From NCBI GenBank assembly GCA_964409635.1, contig CAYPEL010000076.1, positions 1 to 13,098 of the forward strand: 13,098 nt of DNA. The letters run 5' to 3'. The notes beneath the pieces are model-generated. The model made no database searches. It was given only the letters and a program-made list of their open reading frames with translations, and had not been told where the DNA came from. The position numbers were made by a program, and so were the translations under genes. This DNA is from CAYPEL01 sp964409635. GTDB lineage: Bacteria > Pseudomonadota > Gammaproteobacteria > DSM-19610. Shown in pieces: positions 6,074 to 13,098 of this stretch. Positions within the stretch are counted from its first letter, which is position 1. Every line of letters begins with the position of its first letter.

Positions 6074-6301
6074 TTAGATGTGTGGCTTATTGCGCCATTC
6101 TGATGCGTCACCGGCACCAGGTTTTACATGTAACTGTTCACGCGCGGCGCTGTACGCCATGGCGCCAATCAAAATCACAGCAATAGTCGCTAATGATTTA
6201 AAGGCAACATCGGTATCCATATAATCCCAAATAGCCAGGATACAAATTACAATTGCAGCAAATATACAAATTGCAGTCAGCGAAAAAAGAAATCGTTTCA
6301 T
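6074..6301 (-). CDS. Small two-helix membrane protein inside the riboflavin operon, function unknown
   Basis: 75 residues with two predicted membrane segments, roughly residues 4-25 (starting after the positive MKR) and 34-52, joined by a short acidic loop WDYMDTD, and a polar tail of about 22 residues. Two cysteines (12 and 20) lie in the first helix. The ATG overlaps the ribD stop as ATGA (6298-6301), and its TAA ends 7 bp before the ribE ATG, so it fits exactly between the two genes. That spacing is strong evidence for a translated, coupled gene. I do not recognise the family. The context suggests a link with flavin supply or with localisation of the enzymes, but that is only inference. 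Confidence 0.78.
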   Translation of the reverse strand: MKRFLFSLTAICIFAAIVICILAIWDYMDTDVAFKSLATIAVILIGAMAYSAAREQLHVKPGAGDASEWRNKPHI

Positions 6302-7428
6302 GGTTGGTTTACCTTTGCGCTATTAGATTGTATCTGAGCCGTAATCCGGATATCACAGTCTAACTGTCTCATATCAGTAATTTGCAATGCAATTTTGTCT
6401 TGCATCGCATCCAGTCCCGGTAAATGTAGCAAGCCACGCCCGGCATCACCCATTAAATGGGGCGCCATATAAATGATCAGCTCATCAATCAGATCTGCTT
6501 GCAACATTGCACCCGCCAAGGTCATACCGGTTTCCAGTAACACTTCATTGACCTGGCGGTCAGCCAGTTTTTCCAAGACTGAACGCAGGTCAAGACGACT
6601 TTTTTCTGCTGCAACGGTTTCCAGTTCAGCACCGGTATCAAGCAGTTGTTGCCACTTTTTATTTGTCTTATCCGCCGCTGTCAAAATCAGCGTCTGCCCT
6701 TCCAACGAAAGCATCCGGGCATCGGGTGGGCATTGCAGCTCAGCATCGAGCAACACGCGCAGCGGCTGTCGTACCGGCTCGATACTGGCTAATTCACTAG
6801 ACGCAAGCCGCACGTTCATGGAGGGGTTATCAGCCAGCACAGTACCAATACCCGTCATTATTGCCGAGCTACGCGCGCGTAAACGTTGCACATCTTTGCG
6901 TGACGCTTCACCTGTAATCCATTTACTTTCACCTGACGCCATCGCCGTGCGCCCATCCAGGCTCATGGCAAGTTTGCAGCGCACGAAGGGCCGGTTCCGC
7001 TGCATGCGTGAAACAAAACCGGGATTTAGCGCCACTGCTTCATGCTGCAACAGGCCGGACTCTACAGCGATACCAGCAGCTTGCAAACGCGCCATCCCCT
7101 GACCGGCAACCTGTGGATTAGGATCCTGCATAGCCAACACTACACGTGAGACACCCGCTTCGATCAATGCATCGGCACAGGGTGGTGTACGGCCCTGATG
7201 GCTGCAGGGTTCCAGCGTGACATAGGCAGTCGCGTTAGCTGCCCTGCCTGCTGCCTCGCGCAAAGCATGCACTTCGGCATGCGGCCCGCCGGCTCTCTCA
7301 TGCCAGCCACGCCCAACCACTTCACCTTTGTTGACCAGTACACAACCGACATTTGGGTTCGGATCTGTTGTATAAAGTCCGCGCCGCGCCAGCTGCAGGG
7401 CTGCGGACATGTAGGCGTGATCGTTCAT
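6298..7428 (-). CDS. ribD: Bifunctional diaminohydroxyphosphoribosylaminopyrimidine deaminase / 5-amino-6-(5-phosphoribosylamino)uracil reductase
   Basis: Carries out the second and third steps of the GTP branch of riboflavin synthesis. The N-terminal deaminase (about 1-145) has the zinc site H50-A51-E52 and PCSHQGRTPPC with C75 and C84. The C-terminal reductase (about 147-365) shows KLAMSLDGRTAMASGESKWIT, the NADPH-binding region around GIGTVLADNPSMNVR, and LLETGMTLAGAMLQADLIDELI. The 376 residues compare with 367 in E. coli. The ATG at 7428 matches the family N-terminus, but no Shine-Dalgarno is evident. Upstream is a 90-bp gap after nrdR holding a REP-like hairpin; a weak promoter (TTGAAA at 7492-7497, TACTGT at 7470-7475, 16-bp spacer, minus strand) could start here. 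Confidence 0.97.
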   Translation of the reverse strand: MNDHAYMSAALQLARRGLYTTDPNPNVGCVLVNKGEVVGRGWHERAGGPHAEVHALREAAGRAANATAYVTLEPCSHQGRTPPCADALIEAGVSRVVLAMQDPNPQVAGQGMARLQAAGIAVESGLLQHEAVALNPGFVSRMQRNRPFVRCKLAMSLDGRTAMASGESKWITGEASRKDVQRLRARSSAIMTGIGTVLADNPSMNVRLASSELASIEPVRQPLRVLLDAELQCPPDARMLSLEGQTLILTAADKTNKKWQQLLDTGAELETVAAEKSRLDLRSVLEKLADRQVNEVLLETGMTLAGAMLQADLIDELIIYMAPHLMGDAGRGLLHLPGLDAMQDKIALQITDMRQLDCDIRITAQIQSNSAKVNQP

Positions 7429-7444
7429 GAATGTTGAACTGTTG

Positions 7445-7470
7445 CAGGAGCGGAATTTATTCCGCCCCGA
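7445..7470. repeat. REP-like small palindrome
   Basis: The sequence CAGGAGCGGAATTTATTCCG continues to CCCCGA at 7470; its core GCGGAA-TTTA-TTCCGC (7450-7465) is a perfect 6-bp stem with a 4-nt loop. The GGAGCGG...CCG(C/A)GA style resembles the REP units of Pseudomonas and related genera (recollection). It lies between nrdR and ribD, where it would sit in the leader of ribD mRNA and could affect stability or act as an attenuating hairpin. Copy number in the genome cannot be judged from here. Confidence 0.55.
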
Positions 7471-7518
7471 CAGTATTTTTAGCGTGCATTATTTCAAAAT
7501 ACTCATATTAATTGTTGG

Positions 7519-8025
7519 TTAGCTTTCATCATCAGACAACAAAGGTATTTGCTGCCGCTTCTGTTCCGGTGTCGGGCTTTTTTCCAGCCGGTCGATCTCT
7601 TCGCGGAATTCGCTGACATCTTCAAAACTACGGTATACCGACGCGAATCTTACATAGGCCACCTGATCCAGGTCGCGCAACTCTTCCATGACCCACTCAC
7701 CGAGCTGACGCGATGGCAGTTCACGTTCGCCACAGGCCCGCAATCGATGTTGGATACGGTTAACGGACGCGTCAATACTTTCGCTATTGACAGGCCTTTT
7801 TTCCAGCGCGCGTAAAATGCCGTTGAGTAATTTCTCATCGTTAAAGGGTTCGCGTGTGCCATCCGTCTTGATGATGCGCGGCATCACCAATTCCGCTGTT
7901 TCATAGGTGGTAAAGCGTTCGCCGCAGGCGATACATTCACGGCGCCGACGTACCTGGCTGCCTTCACCAGCCAGGCGGGAATCAACCACCTTAGTATCAT
8001 CATTACTGCAAAATGGACAGAGCAT
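7519..8025 (-). CDS. nrdR: Transcriptional repressor NrdR
   Basis: NrdR represses ribonucleotide reductase genes in response to ATP/dATP. The N-terminal zinc ribbon is intact, with CPFC (C3, C6) and CIAC (C31, C34) and the DNA-binding run VRRRREC between them. The ATP-cone follows from about residue 47 (MPRIIKTDGTREPFNDEKL through RFASVYRSFEDVSEF near 125-139). The 168 residues are slightly longer than the usual 150-155 because of a polar tail. The ATG at 8025 gives the family start MxCPFC, but no Shine-Dalgarno is visible. The branched inverted repeat at 8048-8160 lies in its leader. Its place before ribD is standard in gammaproteobacteria. Confidence 0.97.
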   Translation of the reverse strand: MLCPFCSNDDTKVVDSRLAGEGSQVRRRRECIACGERFTTYETAELVMPRIIKTDGTREPFNDEKLLNGILRALEKRPVNSESIDASVNRIQHRLRACGERELPSRQLGEWVMEELRDLDQVAYVRFASVYRSFEDVSEFREEIDRLEKSPTPEQKRQQIPLLSDDES

Positions 8026-8047
8026 AATTCAGTACGTATTTAACACT

Positions 8048-8160
8048 ACGCTGATTACCCGACAGATAATTTCAGACCGTCGGCAGCAAGGATGCTGCTG
8101 TCGAGCATACAGGGATGTATTCACAGCGTGTCTGTAAATGATCTGTCGGGCAATCAACGT
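8048..8160. repeat. Branched inverted-repeat element (113 bp) between glyA and nrdR
   Basis: The 20-bp arms ACGCTGATTACCCGACAGAT (8048-8067) and ATCTGTCGGGCAATCAACGT (8141-8160) match at 18 of 20 positions; on the minus-strand transcript both exceptions become G-U pairs. Inside is a second stem CAGAC (8073-8077) / GTCTG (8130-8134). Within that are two hairpins: an 8-bp stem 8081-8088 / 8093-8100 (one G-T pair) and a perfect 5-bp stem ATACA (8107-8111) / TGTAT (8116-8120). Read on the minus strand both hairpins present the same loop context, CATCC(C/T)TG. It has no coding capacity. It may be a dispersed non-autonomous repeat or a structured RNA; I recall similar CATCC-loop repeats in other gammaproteobacteria but cannot name them. 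Confidence 0.75.
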
Positions 8161-8172
8161 ATGCATTTGTAA

Positions 8173-9435
8173 TTAGAGATCCGCTTCATAAACCGGCAGG
8201 CGCTTACAGATTTCGAGCACCTGGTTTCGCACCCGGTCGATAGTCGACTGATCCTCGACATCGTCCATCACGTCACACATCCAGCCAGCCAGGTCCTTAA
8301 CATCATTTTCACCGAAACCACGCGTCGTCACGGCCGGTGTGCCGACCCTGATGCCACTGGTCACGAAGGGTGATTGCGGGTCATTGGGCACGGCGTTTTT
8401 ATTCACCGTAATATTTGCTGCGCCTAATGCAGCATCTGCCTGTTTCCCTGTAATACCCTTATCGATCAAATCGACTAGAAACAAGTGATCATCTGTACCA
8501 CCTGAAACGACCTTATAGCCTCGTTCCAGAAACACGCCTGCCATCGCCCGTGCATTGGCCAGTACCTGGCCCTGGTATGTCTTGAATTCTGGTTCTAACG
8601 CTTCCTTTAAAGCAACCGCCTTGGCGGCGATCACATGCATTAACGGCCCACCCTGAGTACCAGGAAATACCAGTGAGTTGAATTTCTTTTCGATGTCCGG
8701 ATTTGACTTGCAGAGAATTAACCCACCCCGTGGGCCGCGTAATGTTTTATGCGTCGTCGTCGTGACAACATCAGCGATCTGAAGGGGGCTTGGGTAATGG
8801 CCCGTCGCGATAAGACCCGCAACATGCGCCATATCGACAAACAGGAATGCGCCTACCGAGTCTGCAATCTCACGGCAGCGCTGCCAGTCCACGACACGTG
8901 AATAAGCGGAAAAACCGGCCACCAGCATTTTCGGTTTATGTTCAGTTGCCAGCTGCTGCATCTGCTCATAGTCAATCTCGCCGGTATTATTATCCAGACC
9001 ATACTGAACCGCGTTATAAAGCTTACCGGAAAAGCTCACCTTGGAACCGTGCGTCAGATGACCCCCATCGGCCAGACTCATACCCAGAATTGTGTCGCCA
9101 GGCTCGCACAATGCCATATAGACGGCCGCATTCGCTTGCGAACCGGAATGCGGCTGGACATTGGCATAGTCGGCGTCAAACAGTTTTTTAGCGCGATCAA
9201 TCGCTAGCTGTTCGGCGACATCCACATTTTCACAACCGCCGTAATAACGTTTGCCGGGGTAACCTTCTGCATATTTATTCGTTAACACGGTGCCCTGCGC
9301 CTCCATCACCCGGGGACTGGCATAGTTTTCCGAAGCGATCAGTTCAATATGTTCTTCCTGGCGTTTGATTTCATTGTTAATGGCAGACGCGAGTTCGTCG
9401 TCGAACTCGGCGATGGTCATGTCTTTGCTGAACAT
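8173..9435 (-). CDS. glyA: Serine hydroxymethyltransferase
   Basis: A PLP enzyme that interconverts serine and glycine and supplies methylene-tetrahydrofolate for purines, thymidylate and methionine; cytoplasmic dimer or tetramer. The 420 residues are full length. Visible are ELIASENYASPRV (31-43), YAEGYPGKRYYGGCE (55-69), the PLP-stacking DMAHVAGLIA (201-210), and the Schiff-base lysine K230 in VVTTTTHKTLRGPRGG. The ATG at 9435 has AAGGAAA 5-8 nt upstream, a good site. It is first of the minus-strand block and is separated from nrdR by the 113-bp repeat. The 98-bp gap after the deacetylase gene must hold its promoter, but I found no convincing -35/-10 pair and no glycine riboswitch there. 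Confidence 0.98.
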   Translation of the reverse strand: MFSKDMTIAEFDDELASAINNEIKRQEEHIELIASENYASPRVMEAQGTVLTNKYAEGYPGKRYYGGCENVDVAEQLAIDRAKKLFDADYANVQPHSGSQANAAVYMALCEPGDTILGMSLADGGHLTHGSKVSFSGKLYNAVQYGLDNNTGEIDYEQMQQLATEHKPKMLVAGFSAYSRVVDWQRCREIADSVGAFLFVDMAHVAGLIATGHYPSPLQIADVVTTTTHKTLRGPRGGLILCKSNPDIEKKFNSLVFPGTQGGPLMHVIAAKAVALKEALEPEFKTYQGQVLANARAMAGVFLERGYKVVSGGTDDHLFLVDLIDKGITGKQADAALGAANITVNKNAVPNDPQSPFVTSGIRVGTPAVTTRGFGENDVKDLAGWMCDVMDDVEDQSTIDRVRNQVLEICKRLPVYEADL

Positions 9436-9533
9436 CCGGTTTCCTTAAGCTGGCTAAAAAGAAGTCATGATACTGAAATCAGGCCATGAACGACAGTGAA
9501 TAGCCCGCTTAATGCTTGATAAAAGGCTGGGAT

Positions 9534-10472
9534 TTACGCTAGTAGTGACTCAACAACAGCTGTCCAGGCGCGCGCCAGGTTCTCACGGTTATAGCCACCC
9601 CCACCCATAGCCAGCAAACGGCCCTGGCAATATTTTTCCGCTAATAACTTTAAACGCTTGGCGGCGTGGCGGTGAGCTGCCTCGCTGTAGCGTAAATGCG
9701 TGATGGGGTCACCACTCAGACTGTCAGCACCACATTGAAAGAGAATGAATTCGGGTGGGAATGTTTCCAGATGCTTTTCAACCTCCGGCCAGACGGCCAG
9801 AAAGTCTTCATCGTCCGAATCCGGCTGCATAGGGATATTCAGTTTCCTGCCTGCAGCCGCACCTCGCCCGGTTTCAGTTGCGGCACCTGTGCCGGGATAC
9901 AAGTAGCGACCGTCTTCGTGTAAATCCGCGAAGATTAAATCCGGATCAGATTCGAAGGCATAAAAAACACCATCACCGTGATGTGCGTCTATATCTACGT
10001 AGGCAATCCGTTTCAAACCATATTGACTGCGCAAGGTTTCAATCGCAATACCGCAATCATTGAACACACAAAATCCTGCTGCTGTGTCCCGCGCCGCATG
10101 GTGCAAACCCGCGATGGGAATAAAAGCCGTGGTATTTCCAGCCTGCATTATCTTGTCAATTGCGGCCAGAACTGTCCCTACCACGGTACAAGCGGCTTCA
10201 TAAACACCGAGGAAAGCTGGTGTGTCTCCCTGATCAAGAAAACCTGCGCCGGTCTTTGATTGCTGAATCACTTGATCGACGTATTTGCTGGTCTGAAAGC
10301 GTATCAAGTCATCGTAGTTTGCTACGGACGGTTCGCATACCTGCACCTGCTGATCTAATCCCCGGTCGATCATACGCTGCCAAAAGACACCCATACGATC
10401 AGGACCGAATGGATGACCTTCGCCAAAACCATAGCGCGCTAAAGCCTCACCGACATAAACACTGACAGCCAT
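9534..10472 (-). CDS. Histone deacetylase / AcuC-like zinc-dependent deacetylase
   Basis: A 312-residue arginase-fold deacetylase of the class I HDAC/AcuC type, probably removing acetyl or another acyl group from protein lysines or from a small amine. The catalytic set is complete: HH dyad H124-H125 in AGLHHA, zinc ligands D162 and H164 in VDIDAHHGDG, zinc ligand D250 in CGADSLSGD, and the transition-state tyrosine Y294 in GGGGYN. I chose the ATG at 10472, since VYVGEALARYGFGEGHPFGP matches the usual N-terminus; a TTG at 10520 would add 16 residues without homology. Neither has a good Shine-Dalgarno. It is divergent from the outer-membrane protein at 10640. No acetyl-CoA synthetase or polyamine gene is adjacent, so the substrate is open. 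Confidence 0.92.
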   Translation of the reverse strand: MAVSVYVGEALARYGFGEGHPFGPDRMGVFWQRMIDRGLDQQVQVCEPSVANYDDLIRFQTSKYVDQVIQQSKTGAGFLDQGDTPAFLGVYEAACTVVGTVLAAIDKIMQAGNTTAFIPIAGLHHAARDTAAGFCVFNDCGIAIETLRSQYGLKRIAYVDIDAHHGDGVFYAFESDPDLIFADLHEDGRYLYPGTGAATETGRGAAAGRKLNIPMQPDSDDEDFLAVWPEVEKHLETFPPEFILFQCGADSLSGDPITHLRYSEAAHRHAAKRLKLLAEKYCQGRLLAMGGGGYNRENLARAWTAVVESLLA

Positions 10473-10551
10473 GCGAATTAGTATAGGCACTGAATAGATG
10501 GATAGAAAGTCGAAAAACAATTAAAGCGTGTAGAAACAAGCATAAAGAGAG

Positions 10552-10581
10552 TTCACAACCACGGCTTTATTTCGCTACAAT
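10552..10581 (+). promoter_or_regulatory. Candidate promoter of the outer-membrane protein gene
   Basis: A -35 TTCACA (10552-10557) and a -10 TACAAT (10576-10581) are separated by 18 bp, ahead of a leader of about 50 nt. It is the best sigma-70-like match in the divergent intergenic region 10473-10639. The leader also holds the 8-bp palindrome TGGCGCCA. Promoter strength and any regulator are unknown. Confidence 0.42.
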
Positions 10582-10639
10582 ACAGATAAGCAAACACTGG
10601 CGCCAAGCTGGTAAACGTTGTCGTTCGAGGAGAAAACTT

Positions 10640-11293
10640 ATGCGTATTAATACCCAGCGAATTAAACATATCGGCTATGCCATCCTTGCCCTGGCGTGTC
10701 TGACCAGCCACCCTGCATGGGCAGACGCATTTGATATCACACCCTTTGTGGGTACACGCGTTGGCGGTGAGCTTGACGATATCGAATCAAACAATCAGTC
10801 TGTCGATCTGGAAGTTGAGGACGGCGACCTGAGTTACGGCGTTATTTTTGCGGTACCTGTATTTCAGGAACTGCGGATTGAATTACTTTACAGTCACCAG
10901 GAAACCGAGCTCGAATCAGATTCAGGCTTTCTATCACAAAACAGCAAGTTTACAGATATTGATATCGATTATTATCATGTCGGCGCCTCATGGGAATGGG
11001 TATTACCAAAAGTCCGGCCTTTCTTTGCCATGAGCATTGGCGCAACCAAGTTCGATCCGGATGAGCCTCTGTTGGACGATGATATCCGCTTTTCTTACAG
11101 CCTTGGCGGCGGTGTTAAATTGTTTGTACAAAAAAATATCGGTATCTATTTAGGCGGACGTTTCTTTTCCACTTATATTGACAGCCAGGATAGAGACCAC
11201 TGCAACAATAACAATTCCTTTTGCTATGCACATGAGGAAGACGAATATTTAAACCAGTTCGAAGCAATGCTTGGACTGACTTTTAGATTTTAA
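10640..11293 (+). CDS. Small outer-membrane beta-barrel protein
   Basis: A 217-residue protein with a Sec signal peptide (hydrophobic core about residues 11-22, cleavage expected after PAWA at 28). The mature part of about 189 residues alternates amphipathic strands with acidic loops (DDIESNNQSVDLEVEDGD, DPDEPLLDDDIR) and ends in GLTFRF with a terminal Phe, the signal recognised by the BAM complex. The size suits an eight-stranded barrel of the OmpA/OmpW/OmpX kind; no specific subfamily is recognised. C188 and C195 in the last long loop could form a disulfide. GAGGAG lies 7 nt upstream of the ATG, the strongest ribosome binding site in the window. It appears to be monocistronic. Function is unknown; membrane integrity or small-molecule passage are possible. 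Confidence 0.85.
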   Translation: MRINTQRIKHIGYAILALACLTSHPAWADAFDITPFVGTRVGGELDDIESNNQSVDLEVEDGDLSYGVIFAVPVFQELRIELLYSHQETELESDSGFLSQNSKFTDIDIDYYHVGASWEWVLPKVRPFFAMSIGATKFDPDEPLLDDDIRFSYSLGGGVKLFVQKNIGIYLGGRFFSTYIDSQDRDHCNNNNSFCYAHEEDEYLNQFEAMLGLTFRF

Positions 11294-11437
11294 CCTGTAG
11301 TCTCTGTTGACCCATATTGCCTGGCAATTCTTTCCGGAGAGCCCGCCGACACGAAAAACATAAGCCTCACCCTTGGACGGGCATTCCTGTCTACAACAGG
11401 TATACTACCTTCAATCTTATTTACACTAAAAAATGCT

Positions 11438-13098
11438 ATGGCCCAATACGTCTACACCATGAATCAGGTGGGCAAGGTTGTCCCGCCGAAACGCGAAATA
11501 CTGCGTGATATTTCCCTGTCCTTTTTCCCCGGCGCCAAGATCGGCGTGTTGGGGCTAAACGGTTCCGGAAAATCTACTCTGCTGCGCATTATGGCCGGCA
11601 TCGATACCGAGATAAATGGTGAAGCACGGCCGCAGGCTGGCATAAAAGTCGGTTACCTTTCACAGGAACCGCAACTGGATGAAAGCAAGGATGTCAGGGG
11701 TAACGTTGAGGAAGCGCTATCGGACATCAGCGATGCACAAAAACGCCTTGATGAAGTCTATGCCGCCTATGCCGAACCAGACGCCGACTTTGACGCCCTG
11801 GCTGCTGAACAGGCCAAACTGGAAAACCTGCTGCAGGCCAGTGATGGCCACAATACAGACCGTACGCTGGATATTGCCGCCGATGCATTACGCCTGCCAC
11901 CCTGGGATGCCGATGTCACCAAATTGTCCGGCGGAGAAAAGCGCCGCGTAGCCTTGTGTAAATTATTATTGTCCAAACCAGACATGCTATTGCTCGACGA
12001 ACCGACCAACCATCTGGATACAGAAAGTGTTGCCTGGCTCGAACGTTTTCTGGATGAATATCCGGGTACCGTCGTGGCGGTTACCCACGACCGCTATTTT
12101 CTCGATAACGTTGCCGGCTGGATTCTGGAACTGGATCGTGGCCACGGCATTCCCTGGGAAGGCAATTATTCTTCCTGGCTGGAACAAAAAGAGAATCGCC
12201 TGGAACAGGAAGAGAAAACTGAAAGCTCGCGAAGAAAAGCCATGAAAGCTGAATTGGAATGGGTTCGCACAGCACCCAAAGGCCGCCACGCCAAAAGCAA
12301 GGCACGCCTGGCACGTTTCGAGGAACTGCAATCACAAGACTTCCAGAAACGTAACGAGACTAATGAACTCTATATCCCCCCGGGTCCCCGGCTGGGTGAT
12401 TTGGTCGTGGAAGCCAACCATATCCGCAAAGGTTTTGGAGATCGCTTGTTAGTAGACGACCTGAATTTTAATCTCCCACGCGGTGGAATTGTCGGTATTA
12501 TCGGCCCGAATGGTGCGGGTAAAACCACCTTGTTCCGCATGTTGACTGGCAAAGAACCCATCGATGATGGCGAGTTGCGTATCGGTGAAACTGTCAAAAT
12601 CGCCTATGTCGACCAAAGCCGTGACGCGCTGGATGGCAGCAAGACCGTCTGGGAAGAAATTTCCGATGGTCAGGACGTTATCACCGTGGGCACTTATGAA
12701 ACCAACTCACGCGCCTATGTATCACGGTTTAATTTTAACGGCACCGATCAACAAAAACGCGTTGGTGATTTATCCGGTGGTGAACGCAACCGGGTACATC
12801 TGGCTAAACTGCTGCGCAGTGGTGGCAATCTGTTACTGCTCGACGAACCGACCAATGACCTGGACGTGGAAACCCTGCGCGCACTGGAACAGGCGATACT
12901 TGATTTTCCGGGCTGCGTGGTCGTGATCTCTCATGACCGCTGGTTCCTTGACCGCATAGCCACGCATATACTGGCGTTTGAAGGTGACAGCAAAGTTATC
13001 TGGTTTGAAGGCAACTATGCCGATTATGAAGCGGATCGAAAACAACGTCTGGGTGAAGCTGCCAATCAACCGCACCGGATCAAGTACAAGCGGTTGAG
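11438..13098 (+). CDS. ettA: Energy-dependent translational throttle protein EttA (ABC-F), last codons beyond window
   Basis: EttA binds the ribosomal E site and gates the first steps of elongation according to ATP/ADP ratio. 553 codons are visible, with no stop before the edge; E. coli EttA has 555. Domain one has Walker A GLNGSGKST (39-47), signature LSGGE (163-167) and Walker B LLLDEPTNHLD with E188. The linker/P-site tRNA motif follows (around ELEWVRTAPKGRHAKSKARLARFEEL). Domain two has Walker A GPNGAGKTT (356-364), signature LSGGE (445-449) and Walker B with E470. E188 and E470 fall at the same numbers as in E. coli. There are no membrane segments, as expected for ABC-F. The ATG at 11438 gives the family start MAQYVYTM; the Shine-Dalgarno is weak. 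The 144-bp upstream gap has a TATACT (11401-11406) but no well-spaced -35. Confidence 0.98.
   Translation, partial: MAQYVYTMNQVGKVVPPKREILRDISLSFFPGAKIGVLGLNGSGKSTLLRIMAGIDTEINGEARPQAGIKVGYLSQEPQLDESKDVRGNVEEALSDISDAQKRLDEVYAAYAEPDADFDALAAEQAKLENLLQASDGHNTDRTLDIAADALRLPPWDADVTKLSGGEKRRVALCKLLLSKPDMLLLDEPTNHLDTESVAWLERFLDEYPGTVVAVTHDRYFLDNVAGWILELDRGHGIPWEGNYSSWLEQKENRLEQEEKTESSRRKAMKAELEWVRTAPKGRHAKSKARLARFEELQSQDFQKRNETNELYIPPGPRLGDLVVEANHIRKGFGDRLLVDDLNFNLPRGGIVGIIGPNGAGKTTLFRMLTGKEPIDDGELRIGETVKIAYVDQSRDALDGSKTVWEEISDGQDVITVGTYETNSRAYVSRFNFNGTDQQKRVGDLSGGERNRVHLAKLLRSGGNLLLLDEPTNDLDVETLRALEQAILDFPGCVVVISHDRWFLDRIATHILAFEGDSKVIWFEGNYADYEADRKQRLGEAANQPHRIKYKRL

Noticed and set aside
6473..7102. 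Plus-strand open frame of 209 codons
   Set aside because: It is antisense to ribD, very rich in Ser and Arg, and has no domain; it follows from the codon use of ribD.
8034..8162. ACGTAT direct repeat flanking the branched element, as a target-site duplication
   Set aside because: The right copy (8157-8162) overlaps the right arm of the element and the left copy (8034-8039) is 8 bp away from the left arm, so the positions do not suit a duplication.
9436..9533. Glycine riboswitch or MetR site before glyA
   Set aside because: I saw neither the riboswitch core nor a clear TGAA-N5-TTCA palindrome in these 98 bp.
10640..10705. Lipoprotein signal in the outer-membrane protein (ALAC near residue 20)
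   Set aside because: The residue at -3 is Ala and -2 is Leu, a poor lipobox, and a normal signal-peptidase site (PAWA) follows with a barrel-type C-terminus.
12370..12597. Minus-strand open frame inside ettA
   Set aside because: It overlaps the second ATPase domain of EttA, which is continuous and full length.

Overview
The window reads as a stretch of a gammaproteobacterial chromosome. The evidence is the close match of NusB, RibH, RibD, RibE, NrdR, GlyA and EttA to the Escherichia coli / Pseudomonas versions as I recall them, the gene order nrdR-ribD-ribE-ribB-ribH-nusB, and the RibBX-type RibB. No database search was possible, so genus is not assigned. No phage, transposase, CRISPR array, tRNA, rRNA or recognisable defence system was seen.

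Left part (1-3240), accessory in character. A minus-strand pair encodes an extended-SDR/epimerase-like protein followed by a TetR-family regulator that is cut by the window edge. In front of the pair is a clear promoter in which two 16-bp quasi-palindromes, exact reverse complements of each other, fill the -35/-10 spacer and the start-site region; this is very probably the TetR operator. Next come a short possible gene remnant (1678-1875, plus), a stand-alone cysteine-rich CopZ-N-like protein (minus), and a divergently transcribed C-factor-like SDR (plus). A hairpin-rich repeat separates this block from the rib cluster.

Central part (3248-9435), core metabolism, all on the minus strand. In transcription order it is glyA, nrdR, ribD, a 75-residue two-helix membrane protein, ribE, ribBA (RibBX type), ribH, nusB. 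The rib genes cover the DHBP synthase step, both RibD steps, lumazine synthase and riboflavin synthase. A working GTP cyclohydrolase II must be encoded elsewhere, because the second domain of RibBA lacks the zinc cysteines. The membrane protein is joined to ribD by an ATGA overlap and ends 7 bp before ribE, so it is a genuine operon member. The thiL-pgpA genes that often follow nusB are absent. Two structured repeats sit in the gaps: a small REP-like hairpin before ribD, and a 113-bp branched inverted-repeat element between glyA and nrdR.

Right part (9534-13098). A class I/AcuC-like zinc deacetylase (minus) is divergent from a small outer-membrane beta-barrel protein (plus). The window ends in the ABC-F translation factor EttA (plus), which lacks only its last codon or codons. 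The most interesting items are the branched repeat at 8048-8160, the paired TetR operator at 1605-1643, and the membrane protein inside the riboflavin operon.
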